Assembly (NCBI GenBank): GCA_003223245.1
Contig: QHYI01000110.1
Location: 66,352-130,351 of the forward strand
Source: Acidobacteriota bacterium
GTDB lineage: Bacteria; Acidobacteriota; Terriglobia; Acidiferrales; UBA7541
Length of the DNA: 64,000 bases
Reading direction: 5' to 3'
Below the pieces are notes generated by a model, which was not told where the DNA came from, did no database searches, and saw nothing but the letters and a program-made list of their open reading frames with translations. Below are positions 8,338 through 17,889 of this stretch, one piece after another (the first letter of the stretch is position 1; every line of letters starts with the position of its first letter). The position numbers were made by a program, and so were the translations under genes.

Positions 8338-10134
8338 TTAGAAGCCGGGGGGATGATAGGAGGCCACGTTGAAGGCGCGTTCGAGCGCCATGCCAGCGCG
8401 GCAAACCGTGCCTTCCTCGAAGAGGCGACCGATAAGCGTCACGCCATGGGGAGCGCGGCGCGGCGGGGAAAATTTAGGCAGAGGATGCTGTGGATCGGGC
8501 GCCCAGTCCGAACGCGCCTGAGAAACTTCGACGAAGCCGGCGCGCAGGGTAAGCGATGGATGGCCGGTGTTGTTGCTGATGGTGAGCATTTCGTCGCGCA
8601 GTGAAGGCACCAGAAGCAAGTCCACGTCGGAGAAGATGCGGGCCATCTCCTGGCACACTTTGCGGCGGAACCGGTCGTTCTGCACGAAATCCACGGCGGA
8701 GAGAAAGCGCGCCTGGCGGAAAAGGTTAGGCCAAGCATCGTTGGTCTGCATTTTGAGCTGGTCGACGCCGTGGGTAAGCGTAAGCTCCTCGAAAGAGGCG
8801 GCCGCTTCGGAGAACAGATTGATGTTAAGCGTGCCGTAGGGCCAATCCGGAAGAAAGACTTCGACAGGATGCATGCCTAGCTGCCGGATGGTTTCCAGGG
8901 CTGAGCGGTCAACGTCGGTGGCCGGCGGCTGTTTCATCCAATTGGGGAAGTAGCCGACGCGAAGGCCCTTGAGGGGCGCGTCAGAATCAAAGTCGAGATG
9001 GCTCGCGACGCTGGAAACGTCGCCGGCATCGGGGCCACTAATTGCTTGGAGCACGAGAATGGCGTCTTCGACGTAACGCGTCATGGGGCCGAGCTTGTCG
9101 AGCGACCAGCAGAGCGTCATAGCGCCCGTGCGCGCGACGCGGCCGTAGGTGGGGCGAAGTCCCGTAATGCCGCAGCGCATGCTGGGGCTGACAATGCTGC
9201 CCCCGGTTTCGCTGCCGATGGAGAAACCGACGAGTCCTGCCGCGGTAGCGGCGCCGGGACCGGCGCTTGAGCCAGAAGCGCCTTCTTCCGGCAGCCAGGG
9301 GTTCATAGTTTGACCGCCGAACCAGACATCGTTGAGGGCGAGTGCGCCAAGACTGAGCTTGGCGATGAGCACGGCACCAGCGTCGTGAAGGCGCTGGACC
9401 ACGACGGCGTCCTGCGTTGGGACGCGGTTCCGGAAAGGCTCTGCGCCGTAGGTGGTGGGAATTCCCGCAGTGTCCAGCAAATCTTTGGCGCCCCAGGGGA
9501 TGCCGTGAAGCGGGCCCCGGTATTGGCCAGCGGCGATTTCGGCGTCGGCCTTTTTCGCCAGCGCGAGCGCGAGATCACGCGTAAGGGTGATGACCGAGCG
9601 AAGTTCGGAATCGAATTGTTCGATCCGATTGAGATAGATATGCGTAAGGCGCTCGGAAGTAAGTTTGCGCTGCTCGATCCATCGGGAGAGTTTGGTGACG
9701 GGGGCAAACGCAATGTCCGCGTCATTCGTGGGGAGCGGGCCAGGGTCGGAGATCGTGCGGATGAAGCGATCGCGCTGCGCGGCGGGATGCTGTCCGGGAA
9801 GAACAGATTCATAACGCGAAAAGGGAGCGAGCGCGGGTTCCAGGGCGACGTTGCGCGGACCAGTACGACGCTCCATTAGCGGAGCCATGTTGACGCGCCA
9901 AGAAGCGGCGGCCTGCGCGCGTGCGGCAGGAGTGAGTTGCACGCGGGCTAGCTTTTCGGCTTCGGCGAACGTGGCGGAAGAAACTTCGGGACCGACGGCA
10001 GGGCCGGTGCCAAAAGCAGGAGGCGCGCCCGGCGGGAGTTGCGATGGCTCTTGCGCCTCGCCGTTCAGAGAAACCGCCGCACCGAGAAGACCCAGCGATG
10101 TTTTTGCGAGAAACTGCCTGCGAGAATCTGGCAT
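8338..10134 (-). CDS. Amidase-signature family hydrolase, Tat-exported
   Basis: 598 residues. The start at 10134 has GGAGG 4 bases upstream and opens a twin-arginine signal (DSRRQFLAKTSLGLLGAAV), so the enzyme is probably folded in the cytoplasm and then exported. The catalytic triad of the amidase-signature family is visible: Lys217 (WGAKDLL), the cis-Ser of the GASGSSAG loop (about 289), and the nucleophile Ser313 (GSETGGSI), with family-typical spacing. It hydrolyses an amide bond; the substrate (amino-acid amide, peptide amide or aryl amide) cannot be told. The segment of about 120 residues before the core is longer than in gatA-type proteins, which argues against a role in tRNA amidation. 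Confidence 0.9.
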   Translation of the reverse strand: MPDSRRQFLAKTSLGLLGAAVSLNGEAQEPSQLPPGAPPAFGTGPAVGPEVSSATFAEAEKLARVQLTPAARAQAAASWRVNMAPLMERRTGPRNVALEPALAPFSRYESVLPGQHPAAQRDRFIRTISDPGPLPTNDADIAFAPVTKLSRWIEQRKLTSERLTHIYLNRIEQFDSELRSVITLTRDLALALAKKADAEIAAGQYRGPLHGIPWGAKDLLDTAGIPTTYGAEPFRNRVPTQDAVVVQRLHDAGAVLIAKLSLGALALNDVWFGGQTMNPWLPEEGASGSSAGPGAATAAGLVGFSIGSETGGSIVSPSMRCGITGLRPTYGRVARTGAMTLCWSLDKLGPMTRYVEDAILVLQAISGPDAGDVSSVASHLDFDSDAPLKGLRVGYFPNWMKQPPATDVDRSALETIRQLGMHPVEVFLPDWPYGTLNINLFSEAAASFEELTLTHGVDQLKMQTNDAWPNLFRQARFLSAVDFVQNDRFRRKVCQEMARIFSDVDLLLVPSLRDEMLTISNNTGHPSLTLRAGFVEVSQARSDWAPDPQHPLPKFSPPRRAPHGVTLIGRLFEEGTVCRAGMALERAFNVASYHPPGF

Positions 10135-10251
10135 GCGCCCTCCGAGGGGAAGCATTGTATCTGAGTCTCAAGGACTGCGCAGGCGCAAGCAAAATTCCCG
10201 TCAGGCCCAAAGGACATGGGCTACCAAGTTTCTTACAACTGTGCCTTTAAA

Positions 10252-11457
10252 TTAGGAGCGGAAAAGGACGGACTCGCGCTGGAACATCTTCACGGCCATG
10301 AAAAGCGCCGCTGCGGCATACACGCTGCTTGAAATCAAGATGAGCAGGATGTAGTTCCAGTGGAACGTGCCGGCCACTATTTCCTTACAGACCAGGCTCG
10401 TGCTGAGAATGGGAACCAGTGCGAGCTTGGGGTTCAAATCGAAGCCGGGCAGAAGAGAAGCAACGGCAGGGATGACCACGATGAAAGTCATCGGCGTGAG
10501 ATAGCTCTGCGCTTCTTTATAGCTTTTCGCGAACAAGGCGATCGTCAGCAGGGCTGCGGCGAAAAGCACCGCCAGCGGAAGGGCCATCAGAAAAACGGAC
10601 AAAATCGTAAGAAAGCCGATATGCAACTGAAATGCGGCCGCTTCCTTCTTTGCCATCGCGCCGGAATTGCCTACCAGATAGAAAGACGTGCCCATGGAGA
10701 TGATGGAGAGGATGGCTGTAGAGAGTGAAGCGGAGAGGACGAGGAAGAATTTGCCAAGCACAAGATCGACGCGCGAAAGGGGGCTGGAGAGGATGGTTTC
10801 CATCGTGCCGCGCTCTTTTTCACCGGCGGTAAGGTCAATGGCGGGATAAATGGCGCCGGTCATGGAAAGAAGGATGACCATATAGCCGAGGAGACCGCCG
10901 AGAGCTGCGCCGCTGACTTTTTCCGGGGGAGCGACATTTTCCTGCTTGACCTCAAAGGGCTTGATGATGTCGGTGGGAAGGTTGCGAGCAGCAAGGCGGC
11001 TGGAAATAATCGCGTCACGGTAATCGTCGAAGAATTTCTCAACATGATTTGCGCCGAAGGAAGACTTGATTTCTCCCTGATAGAAATAGATCTTGACGGT
11101 TTGTTCTTTCCCCTGCGTCAGGGCAGACGCAAAGCCCTCAGGGATGTCCACAGCGGCGCGAATCTCTTTTTCGGAAATGCCTTTCTTCCAATCGTCCGCG
11201 TAGGGGACGATTTCCAGGTCTTTCACATGCCGAAGCTTTTCGACGACCTGAGGTGAATCTTCGCCGCCGATAATCATGACTTTCGCGGTTTCTTTTTCCG
11301 CCTTGCCAATCATCACGGCCATGAGCGAGGTCATGCCAACCATCAGGACAGGGAAAGCCAGCAGGGGCACGAGGACGGTCGAGATAAGCGTACGGCGGTC
11401 GCGGAGCCACTCGGTCAATTCTTTGCGATAGACGATCCCGACGTTACGGAAGTTCAT
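10252..11457 (-). CDS. ABC-2 type transporter permease (NatB-like)
   Basis: 401 residues. The start at 11457 lies 4 bases after the ATPase stop codon, with GGAGG inside the end of the ATPase gene; a longer frame overlapping the ATPase is rejected. One N-terminal membrane helix (about 20-45) is followed by a large extracytoplasmic domain (about 50-200) and five helices in the C-terminal half, as in NatB/YhgE-type exporters. The motif EKERGTMETILSSPLS just before the helical bundle is the ABC-2 permease signature region. With the preceding ATPase it forms an exporter; NatAB of Bacillus moves sodium, but the substrate here is open. Confidence 0.9.
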   Translation of the reverse strand: MNFRNVGIVYRKELTEWLRDRRTLISTVLVPLLAFPVLMVGMTSLMAVMIGKAEKETAKVMIIGGEDSPQVVEKLRHVKDLEIVPYADDWKKGISEKEIRAAVDIPEGFASALTQGKEQTVKIYFYQGEIKSSFGANHVEKFFDDYRDAIISSRLAARNLPTDIIKPFEVKQENVAPPEKVSGAALGGLLGYMVILLSMTGAIYPAIDLTAGEKERGTMETILSSPLSRVDLVLGKFFLVLSASLSTAILSIISMGTSFYLVGNSGAMAKKEAAAFQLHIGFLTILSVFLMALPLAVLFAAALLTIALFAKSYKEAQSYLTPMTFIVVIPAVASLLPGFDLNPKLALVPILSTSLVCKEIVAGTFHWNYILLILISSSVYAAAALFMAVKMFQRESVLFRS

Positions 11458-11461
11458 GACT

Positions 11462-12214
11462 TCAGGCCTCCGAATTCTTGAGAAACGGGCCGACAACCTT
11501 GACGATGATTTCCTCAAGGTTGTGTTCCGCGTATTTTGAACGGAGTTCAGAAACCGCGCCGTGCGCCAGGAGCTTACCGTCGTGGATGATGCCGATGTGG
11601 TCGCAGAGGCGCTCCACTTCGCTCATGATGTGTGTCGAAAAGATGATGGCCTTGCCGCGGTCGCGGCAATCGCTGATGAAGGTGATGATGGTGCGAGCAG
11701 TCATGACGTCGAGGCCGGTGGTCGGCTCATCGAAAATCATGACCGGGGGATCGTGGACCAGCGTGCGCGCGATGGAGGTTTTCTGCTTCATGCCGGTGGA
11801 GAGCTTATCGCAGCGGCGGTCGCGGAAACTGTTCATGTCGAGACGGTCAAAAATGTCGTCGACGCGCTTTTTGAGCGTGGGCTCATCGAGGCCGTTGAGG
11901 CGGCCGAAGTATTCGACAAGTTCCTGGGCAGTCAGGCGCGGGTAAAGAGCGGTAGCTGTAGAAAGGAAGCCGACGCTGGCGCGAACCTTTTCCGGCTGCT
12001 CGACGACATCATAGCCGCAGACAATCGCGGTGCCGTCGGTCGGTTCGAGGATCGTAGCAAGCATGCGCAGCGTGGTGGTTTTTCCGGCTCCGTTGGCGCC
12101 GAGCAGACCATAGATCTTGCCTGGCTGGCAGGTGAAACTAACCTTCTCGACAGCGCGGATTTCGCCACGCTTCTTGTCTTGGAATCGCTTGGACAGGCCA
12201 CGAGCTTCAATCAT
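11462..12214 (-). CDS. ABC transporter ATP-binding protein (NatA-like)
   Basis: 250 residues with all nucleotide-binding motifs: Walker A GANGAGKTT (about residues 39-47), the signature LSTGMKQK, Walker B MIFDEPTTGLD and the switch His in FSTHIMSE. It is the first gene of a two-gene unit with the ABC-2 permease immediately downstream, four bases apart. It belongs to the drug/sodium-export branch rather than to the MacB or importer branches. It could in principle also serve other permeases, but the tight coupling says its partner is the next gene. Confidence 0.93.
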   Translation of the reverse strand: MIEARGLSKRFQDKKRGEIRAVEKVSFTCQPGKIYGLLGANGAGKTTTLRMLATILEPTDGTAIVCGYDVVEQPEKVRASVGFLSTATALYPRLTAQELVEYFGRLNGLDEPTLKKRVDDIFDRLDMNSFRDRRCDKLSTGMKQKTSIARTLVHDPPVMIFDEPTTGLDVMTARTIITFISDCRDRGKAIIFSTHIMSEVERLCDHIGIIHDGKLLAHGAVSELRSKYAEHNLEEIIVKVVGPFLKNSEA

Positions 12215-12326
12215 CCGAAATCCTTGTTAGGAAATTCTTGATGCGGGACACAAAGCCTTCAGAGTGTACTACGTATGAGACAAGGAACTGTTACGGGACG
12301 TAATCAGTAGGGCCTGGACACAAAAG

Positions 12327-12503
12327 TTAGCCTTTGTGACAGGCGGGGCACTGCTTGGCATCAAACTTATCGGGGCTAACCCGAAACATGTTATTGCACT
12401 GGATGCAGACGCGATGAAGAACCGTGCTCGAAACGGGCGCAAGCTTGGGTGCGCGTTTTGCGGCGGGTGAATGAGTGGCGGTGTTGTTGGTTTCGGGGGC
12501 CAT
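12327..12503 (-). CDS. Small zinc-ribbon protein (58 aa)
   Basis: An ATG at 12503 opens a 58-residue frame ending at TAA 12327-12329. The first 30 residues are Ala/Pro/Thr-rich and basic. The second half holds two CxxC knuckles, CIQC at about 34-37 and CPAC at about 52-55, 14 residues apart, a typical zinc ribbon. The protein ends three residues after the second knuckle, in HKG. No ribosome site stands out, so the evidence is the intact frame and the paired knuckles. It could be a small nucleic-acid-binding or adaptor protein. It is transcribed away from the efflux operon at 12869. Confidence 0.6.
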   Translation of the reverse strand: MAPETNNTATHSPAAKRAPKLAPVSSTVLHRVCIQCNNMFRVSPDKFDAKQCPACHKG

Positions 12504-12868
12504 GAGCTGATACTAGCACGTAGAGGCTGGCCGACCAAGGACCGGCATCCCAACGCTCGACGGGGGCATCTTTCATTAGGAGGGATTAACATTATTGGCT
12601 CGTACAACTTGATGAAGGGCGCCGCGTGCAGAAAGGATCAGCACTGGCGGTTTCGGCCGTCCGCCATTTCCAGGTGCAACTCCTGAGGTGTGTCTACCTA
12701 AGACATGGAGCAGGCAGAAAGCCGCGCGGGCCTTGCTAGAATGAAGTATCTTGGAACCTTCCAAGCAAGAGCAGGGCTAGCCACGAACAAGTTGGCGGGA
12801 ATTGCGCTCGAGGAAAGGAATTTTTCCGCCCGGGAGCGGGAAAAGCGGGAACGCGCCGAATAGAAGTT
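12504..12868. other. Divergent intergenic region between the zinc-ribbon gene and the efflux operon
   Basis: 365 bases that must hold promoters for both directions. I see no clear operator palindrome, terminator or RNA gene; short frames here have no ribosome sites or protein-like composition. Confidence 0.45.
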
Positions 12869-14158
12869 ATGGATCGAAAGCTGCGAAACCGGATTTTGCT
12901 CTACCTGTTCCTGGCAGGGGTGCTGGCGTACGTTCTCATCGAGTTGAGCGGGCGGAAGCCGGCGCCGAAAATTTCCGCGGTGACGCCGGTGCGGGAGAAC
13001 CTGATTTCGTCCATTAGCAGCAATGGAAAAGTCGAGCCCGTTTCTCCCTACGTCATGCGCGCGGAACTGGATACCTTCGTTGACAAGGTTTATGTCAGAG
13101 AAGGACAGCAGGTCAAAAAAGGCCAGTTGCTGATGGAATTGGATGTGAAGGACGCCGCGGCACAGCTTGCGGCAACGCGCGCAAAGCTCCTTGCAGCCCA
13201 GGATGATTTGCGGACTGCCATGGCTGGAGGGAAACCGGATGAAGCAGCGAAAGTCTTGGGTGACCTGGCAAAGGCGCAGGCCAAGCGCGACCAGCTACAG
13301 AAAGATCATGACGCGCTGATGCATTTGATCGCGCAGCAAGCGGCGACGCGCGAGGAATTGGCAGCCAACGACTTGTCTTTGACCGAGGCCCAAGCGGAAG
13401 TGACGCGACTCACCGCGGTGAAGCAGCAATTCGACCGCAGCGTAAAGCTGGCGGCCGACCAGGCGGCTTTGCAAGTCGATCAACTGAAAAACCAAATTGC
13501 GGCTCTAGAAGAGAAAGTGCGGCAAGCCAGAATCATCGCGCCCGCCGACGGAACCGTTTATTCGCTAGGCCGCAATGAAGGCTCGGAACCGCTCAAGCCC
13601 GGGGACTATGTGAAAGTGGGAGATTTGCTGGCAGAGATGGCGGACCTGCACAAGGTGCGCGTGCGGGCATTCATTGATGAGCCCGACCTGGGCGGGCTGG
13701 AAGTGAACGAACCAGTGAAAATCACCTGGGACGCCCTGCCGAACAAAAGCTGGTCCGGCAGAACGGAAACCCTTCCGAAACAGGTGGTGCAGCGAAATAC
13801 GCGAAGTGTGGGCGATGTTCTTTGCTCGGTGAACAATGACAACCTGGAGTTGTTGCCGAATACCAACGTAAACGTGCGCATCAATTCGCGAGAACACTTT
13901 GGCGTGTTGTCTGTGCCGCGCGGAGCGGTGGAAGTCGATGGCGGGCACCGTTATGTGTACGTGGTGAAGCCCAACCAGCTAGGCGTAGGCAAATCGACAC
14001 TGGAAAAACGGGAGATTCATGTGGGCATCGCCGACGCCACAAATTACGAGGTGGTGAGCGGGTTGCAAGAGGGTGAATTGGTGGCGTTGCCGGGCGACGT
14101 AGACTTGCACGACGGCATGAACGTAATCGTAGTAAATACATCGGCGGCGAATTCTTAA
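12869..14158 (+). CDS. Periplasmic adaptor protein of a tripartite efflux pump (MacA/HlyD-like)
   Basis: 429 residues. A short cytoplasmic N-terminus and one membrane anchor (about 8-26) lead to a split lipoyl/biotinyl-like domain (about 45-95 and 225-255, containing VYVREGQQVKKGQLLMELD), a long alpha-helical hairpin (about 95-225, rich in Ala, Lys, Gln and Glu) and beta-barrel plus membrane-proximal domains to the end. This is the MacA-type adaptor that bridges an inner-membrane transporter and a TolC channel. It is first in a four-gene plus-strand operon followed at 9, 60 and 56 bases by the TPR, permease and TolC genes. Substrates could be drugs, lipids or secreted peptides. Confidence 0.92.
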   Translation: MDRKLRNRILLYLFLAGVLAYVLIELSGRKPAPKISAVTPVRENLISSISSNGKVEPVSPYVMRAELDTFVDKVYVREGQQVKKGQLLMELDVKDAAAQLAATRAKLLAAQDDLRTAMAGGKPDEAAKVLGDLAKAQAKRDQLQKDHDALMHLIAQQAATREELAANDLSLTEAQAEVTRLTAVKQQFDRSVKLAADQAALQVDQLKNQIAALEEKVRQARIIAPADGTVYSLGRNEGSEPLKPGDYVKVGDLLAEMADLHKVRVRAFIDEPDLGGLEVNEPVKITWDALPNKSWSGRTETLPKQVVQRNTRSVGDVLCSVNNDNLELLPNTNVNVRINSREHFGVLSVPRGAVEVDGGHRYVYVVKPNQLGVGKSTLEKREIHVGIADATNYEVVSGLQEGELVALPGDVDLHDGMNVIVVNTSAANS

Positions 14159-14167
14159 TAGTAACGA

Positions 14168-15166
14168 ATGGCCTCCAGGAGCAAACTAGGCATTGCGGTG
14201 ACGCTCCTGGCGGGCGCTGCGGTAGCAGCTGCCCAGGCGACCGTCCGGCATGACGAAAGCCTGGAAGAAGCGCGGCGGGCTTACGAAGCCAGCAATTACG
14301 CGAAAGCTGTCCAGGTGCTCCAGGAGGCCGCGGCCAAACAGCCGAAAAACGGTGACATTCAATTGCTGCTGGCGAAAAATTACTTTGAGCTGCAAGAACA
14401 TGATGCGGCCATCCGCAGCGCAGAGAAGGCCGTAGCGCTGGATCCGCAGAATTCCGTTTTTCACGAATGGCTGGGCAGGGCATACGGAGACAAGGCGGAC
14501 CATACAGGGTGGTTTTCCGCGATGTCTCTTGCCAAAAAAGCGCGAAAGGAGTTCCAACAGGCGGTGGAGCTGGACGAGGGGAATTTCTCTGCCCGCCAGG
14601 CGCTGGTCGAATTTGATTGCAGCGCCCCGGGGATCGTAGGTGGAGGGGAAGAGAAAGCGCAGCCGCAAATCCAAAAAATGATGGAACTGGATGCCGCGGA
14701 AGGCCACTACGCCGCGGGGAACTGCCGCCGACAGAAAAAAAACTTCGTCGCCGCGGACGAAGAGTTCACAAAGTCGCTGGAAAGCCATCCGAAATCGGCC
14801 GAACTCATTTACGACATTGGCGATTATGCGATGAAGCGCGGTCAGCCGGAGCGGTTGTTCGCGGTGGCCGAAGCCGGAGAGCGCGTAGCGCCAAACGATC
14901 CACGGGGGAAGTTTTACCGGGGAGTGGGGCTGGTTCTAGAAAGGGAGAAACTCGAGGAAGCCAAGCGGTTGTTGCAGGAATATGCGACCAGGGCTCCGAA
15001 GAGAAACGGTTACCCTTCCCCAGCCTGGGTGCACGCCTGGCTGGGGCGGCTGTATGAAAGCAAGAACGAACCGGCAAATGCGAGAGAGGAATTTAAGAGC
15101 GCGCTCCAGCTGGACCCGAAAAACAAAATGGCGCAGGAAGAGTTGAAGAAACTGAAGAAGAACTAA
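14168..15166 (+). CDS. Exported TPR-repeat protein in the efflux operon
   Basis: 332 residues with a cleavable signal peptide (about 1-23, ending in AAAQA) and tetratricopeptide repeats along the rest: YAKAVQVLQEAAAKQPKN near 41-58, another pair about 65-130, and repeats about 190-330 closing with an ALQLDPKNK unit. TPR folds bind other proteins, so it is probably a periplasmic partner of the pump. It starts 9 bases after the adaptor stop, so the two are surely co-transcribed. A TPR protein is not a standard part of MacAB-TolC systems, although acidobacterial efflux operons sometimes carry one. Confidence 0.82.
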   Translation: MASRSKLGIAVTLLAGAAVAAAQATVRHDESLEEARRAYEASNYAKAVQVLQEAAAKQPKNGDIQLLLAKNYFELQEHDAAIRSAEKAVALDPQNSVFHEWLGRAYGDKADHTGWFSAMSLAKKARKEFQQAVELDEGNFSARQALVEFDCSAPGIVGGGEEKAQPQIQKMMELDAAEGHYAAGNCRRQKKNFVAADEEFTKSLESHPKSAELIYDIGDYAMKRGQPERLFAVAEAGERVAPNDPRGKFYRGVGLVLEREKLEEAKRLLQEYATRAPKRNGYPSPAWVHAWLGRLYESKNEPANAREEFKSALQLDPKNKMAQEELKKLKKN

Positions 15167-15226
15167 GCGTCTTCTCCCACCGCGCCCAGCCGGATTTCGA
15201 AGCGTTCTCGCTGCTACAGAAGACCA

Positions 15227-16429
15227 ATGCACATTCGAGAAATCATCTCGGTGGCCATCGACGCGCTGCGCGCGAACAAGTTGCGCGCGGGTCTGACGTC
15301 GCTCGGGGTGATTATTGGAAGCGCATCGATCGTGCTGGTCGTCACCGTGGCGCTGACCAGCCGCAAATATGTTCTGTCCCAAATCGAGGCTGTAGGTTCA
15401 AACATCATGTGGGTGGAGTTGGTCAGAAGCTCAGACAGAGCCGAGCCGCTGAGCTACGAGATTACCCTTGCGGACATGAACGCAGTAAAGTCCGATATCC
15501 GTGGAGTGGTGGAAACAGCGGGGATCCGAGAGTTGCCGATGGAAGTGGTAGTCGGTGGCGCTGCAGTACCGGTGAATCTGATTGGTGTGACGGAGGGTTA
15601 CCAAGCCATTCGTCGACTCGTCATCCTTCGCGGCCGGTACTTCGATTCGGTAGACATGGAAATGCGCAGTAAATTCTGTCTCATTTCCGAGCATCTGGCA
15701 CAGCGCGTGTATGGAGTGGAAAACCCGGTAGGCAGAGACCTTCGGCTGGGAGAATTGACGTTTACCGTGATCGGCGTCTTCCGAGAACGAGTATCAACCT
15801 TCGGGCAATCGGAAATTCACGATGATTCCGTAATCATTCCATTTACATTGATGAAGTATTACACGGGCACGGATGTGGTGCGGACACTATACGTGCAAAC
15901 GGTTACTCACGAAGATGTAGACCGGGTGCAGCGAGAGTTAGCGCAATTTCTGCATGCCCGTCATCCTGCCAACGCCGTGTATGACGTGCAGACATTGTCG
16001 GCGATCGTGGATGTCGCGAGAAAGATTTCACTGGCGCTAACCATTCTGCTGATCGTTATCGCCGCCATCGCCCTGCTCATTAGCGGCATCGGCATCATGA
16101 ACATCATGCTGGTGACGGTAACAGAGCGAACCCACGAGATCGGAATCCGCAAGGCGATTGGGGCGGCACGGCGGGAGATTTTGTACCAATTCTTGGTGGA
16201 ATCCTTCTTTATCAGTGGCGGGGGCGCGGTAATTGGAATTTTGGTGGGCATTGCTGTGCCCGTGGTAGTCCAATATTTTTGGCTGCCGCCGAATTTGCGC
16301 GTGCCGATCTCTAACCTGAGCGTTGTGATCGCCTTTGTGGTGTCCTGCTCAACGGGGCTGCTGTTTGGCTATTTGCCAGCAAGCCGGGCAGCAAACCTGC
16401 AGCCGGTGGAGTCTTTGCGGTATGAGTGA
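15227..16429 (+). CDS. MacB-type ABC transporter permease without ATPase domain
   Basis: 400 residues with the MacB/LolE layout: one N-terminal helix (about 18-42), a large periplasmic domain (about 45-265, MacB_PCD), and three helices at the C-terminus forming the FtsX domain (about 270-395, with [14 protein letters not shown] just after the second helix and [15 protein letters not shown] at the end). The E. coli MacB fuses an ATPase at the N-terminus; here that domain is absent and no ATPase gene lies in the operon. Such mechanotransmission permeases drive adaptor and TolC channel movements. Its ATPase must come from elsewhere. Confidence 0.92.
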   Translation: MHIREIISVAIDALRANKLRAGLTSLGVIIGSASIVLVVTVALTSRKYVLSQIEAVGSNIMWVELVRSSDRAEPLSYEITLADMNAVKSDIRGVVETAGIRELPMEVVVGGAAVPVNLIGVTEGYQAIRRLVILRGRYFDSVDMEMRSKFCLISEHLAQRVYGVENPVGRDLRLGELTFTVIGVFRERVSTFGQSEIHDDSVIIPFTLMKYYTGTDVVRTLYVQTVTHEDVDRVQRELAQFLHARHPANAVYDVQTLSAIVDVARKISLALTILLIVIAAIALLISGIGIMNIMLVTVTERTHEIGIRKAIGAARREILYQFLVESFFISGGGAVIGILVGIAVPVVVQYFWLPPNLRVPISNLSVVIAFVVSCSTGLLFGYLPASRAANLQPVESLRYE

Positions 16430-16485
16430 CAGGGATTTGGGAACACCAGTTCGAGGCAAGTGAACTGCTACCAAGGAGCCTGAAC

Positions 16486-17826
16486 ATGCGATTCATTCGG
16501 GGTGTCGCGGGAGTCGCCGGATTGCTGTTGATCTGCGCTGGGGTGTTGGAAGGGCAAGAGGTGCAAGCGCCAAAGGCTGCGGAGCCGTCAGCCGAAGCTG
16601 CCGCACCAGTCGCGCTGACCTTGAAACGCACGGTTGAACTCGCGCTGCAGAACAGCAAGGAAATTCAAGTGGCGAAGATTCAGGCGAGCGTGGCAGATCA
16701 CGCTGCGCAAATCACCAAGGCGCAATTCATGCCCAATCTCTATGCCGGCTCCGGCGCGGGCTACACAAATGGCATACCGGAAACGCCGGGAGGCCGTGCG
16801 CCTGCGGTGTTCAATGTGACTTATACGGAGGAGGTTTTTAACGAACCGCTACGAGGACATGCGAAAGAGAGGCAAGAGCAAGCCAAGGCGCAGAAAATCG
16901 CGCTGGAGGAAGCCAGGAACAACGTCATTAGCCGGACGGCCATGGCATACCTGGAGCTCGCAAAAGTGCGGCATTCGCTCGAGCTGTTGCGGGCGGAACA
17001 GGAAAGCGCCGAAAAAATTCTCCAGGTGACCCAGGACCGGGAGAGCCAGGGATTCGAATTGCCCGTGGAAGTGACCAAGGCGCAACTGACCAAGGCTCGG
17101 GTGGTGCAGCGTAATCTGCAACTGGAAGAGCGCGAAGACGAACTGCAAGTTTTTCTCAGATACCAGCTGGGACTGCCGGAAACACAGGCGATCGAAGTCA
17201 CTCCGGAAGACTTGCCGGGAGCAGCCGAGCAGGCAGGCGACAACCTGATCGCCGCGGCGCTCGGGAACAATACGGAGTTGCGGCTCGCCGAATCCGACGT
17301 GCGCGCCAAAGAGTTCCGCCTGAAAGGGGAAAAGCGCGGGTATTTCCCGACGCTGGAACTGGTGAGCATTTACAGCGTGCTAGCAAGATTCAACAATTAC
17401 ACGGAGTTTTTCAATCATTTTCAGCGGAACAATTACAATGCCGGAATCAACGTGGAGATGCCGATTTTCAGCGCGCAATTGAAAGCCAATGTCGGTCTGG
17501 CGCAGGTGAATCTGGATGCCGCCAAGGCCTCCTTGGCCAGCAAGCGCAGCGAATTGAGCGCGGAGGTAAGGCAGAAAACGCGGCGCGTGCGAGAGATAGA
17601 TGCGGCAAAAGAAGTGGCCCGGCTGGAATTGCAACTCGCCCAGCAAAACGTCGCTGTGCTGCAAGCGCAGTTTGGCGAAGGGAAACTGAACCTGCGCGAC
17701 ATGGAAAAAGCGAGGTTGGACGAAAATGACAAATGGATGGCCTACCTGGACGCCAATTTTCAAAAGCAGCAGGCGCAGTTGGATTTGCTCAAAGCCGCTG
17801 GCCAGTTGGACAAAGTGTGGCAATGA
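16486..17826 (+). CDS. TolC-family outer-membrane channel protein
   Basis: 446 residues, counted from ATG 16486, which has AAGGAG 7 bases upstream and opens a signal peptide (MRFIRGVAGVAGLLLICAG, cleaved near LEGQE). A further-upstream ATG overlapping the permease stop is less likely. The body has the two internal repeats of TolC proteins: long coiled-coil helices rich in Ala, Glu, Lys and Gln (about 60-240 and 265-440) with the ITKAQFMPNLYAGSGAGY strand between. It would form the outer-membrane exit duct of the pump and closes the operon. Confidence 0.92.
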   Translation: MRFIRGVAGVAGLLLICAGVLEGQEVQAPKAAEPSAEAAAPVALTLKRTVELALQNSKEIQVAKIQASVADHAAQITKAQFMPNLYAGSGAGYTNGIPETPGGRAPAVFNVTYTEEVFNEPLRGHAKERQEQAKAQKIALEEARNNVISRTAMAYLELAKVRHSLELLRAEQESAEKILQVTQDRESQGFELPVEVTKAQLTKARVVQRNLQLEEREDELQVFLRYQLGLPETQAIEVTPEDLPGAAEQAGDNLIAAALGNNTELRLAESDVRAKEFRLKGEKRGYFPTLELVSIYSVLARFNNYTEFFNHFQRNNYNAGINVEMPIFSAQLKANVGLAQVNLDAAKASLASKRSELSAEVRQKTRRVREIDAAKEVARLELQLAQQNVAVLQAQFGEGKLNLRDMEKARLDENDKWMAYLDANFQKQQAQLDLLKAAGQLDKVWQ

Positions 17827-17889
17827 GCAAGGAGCCGTTGAAGAGTGACTTGTGAGCCCGCGAATCTTGGGGCGGTCTGGTGACGGAGA

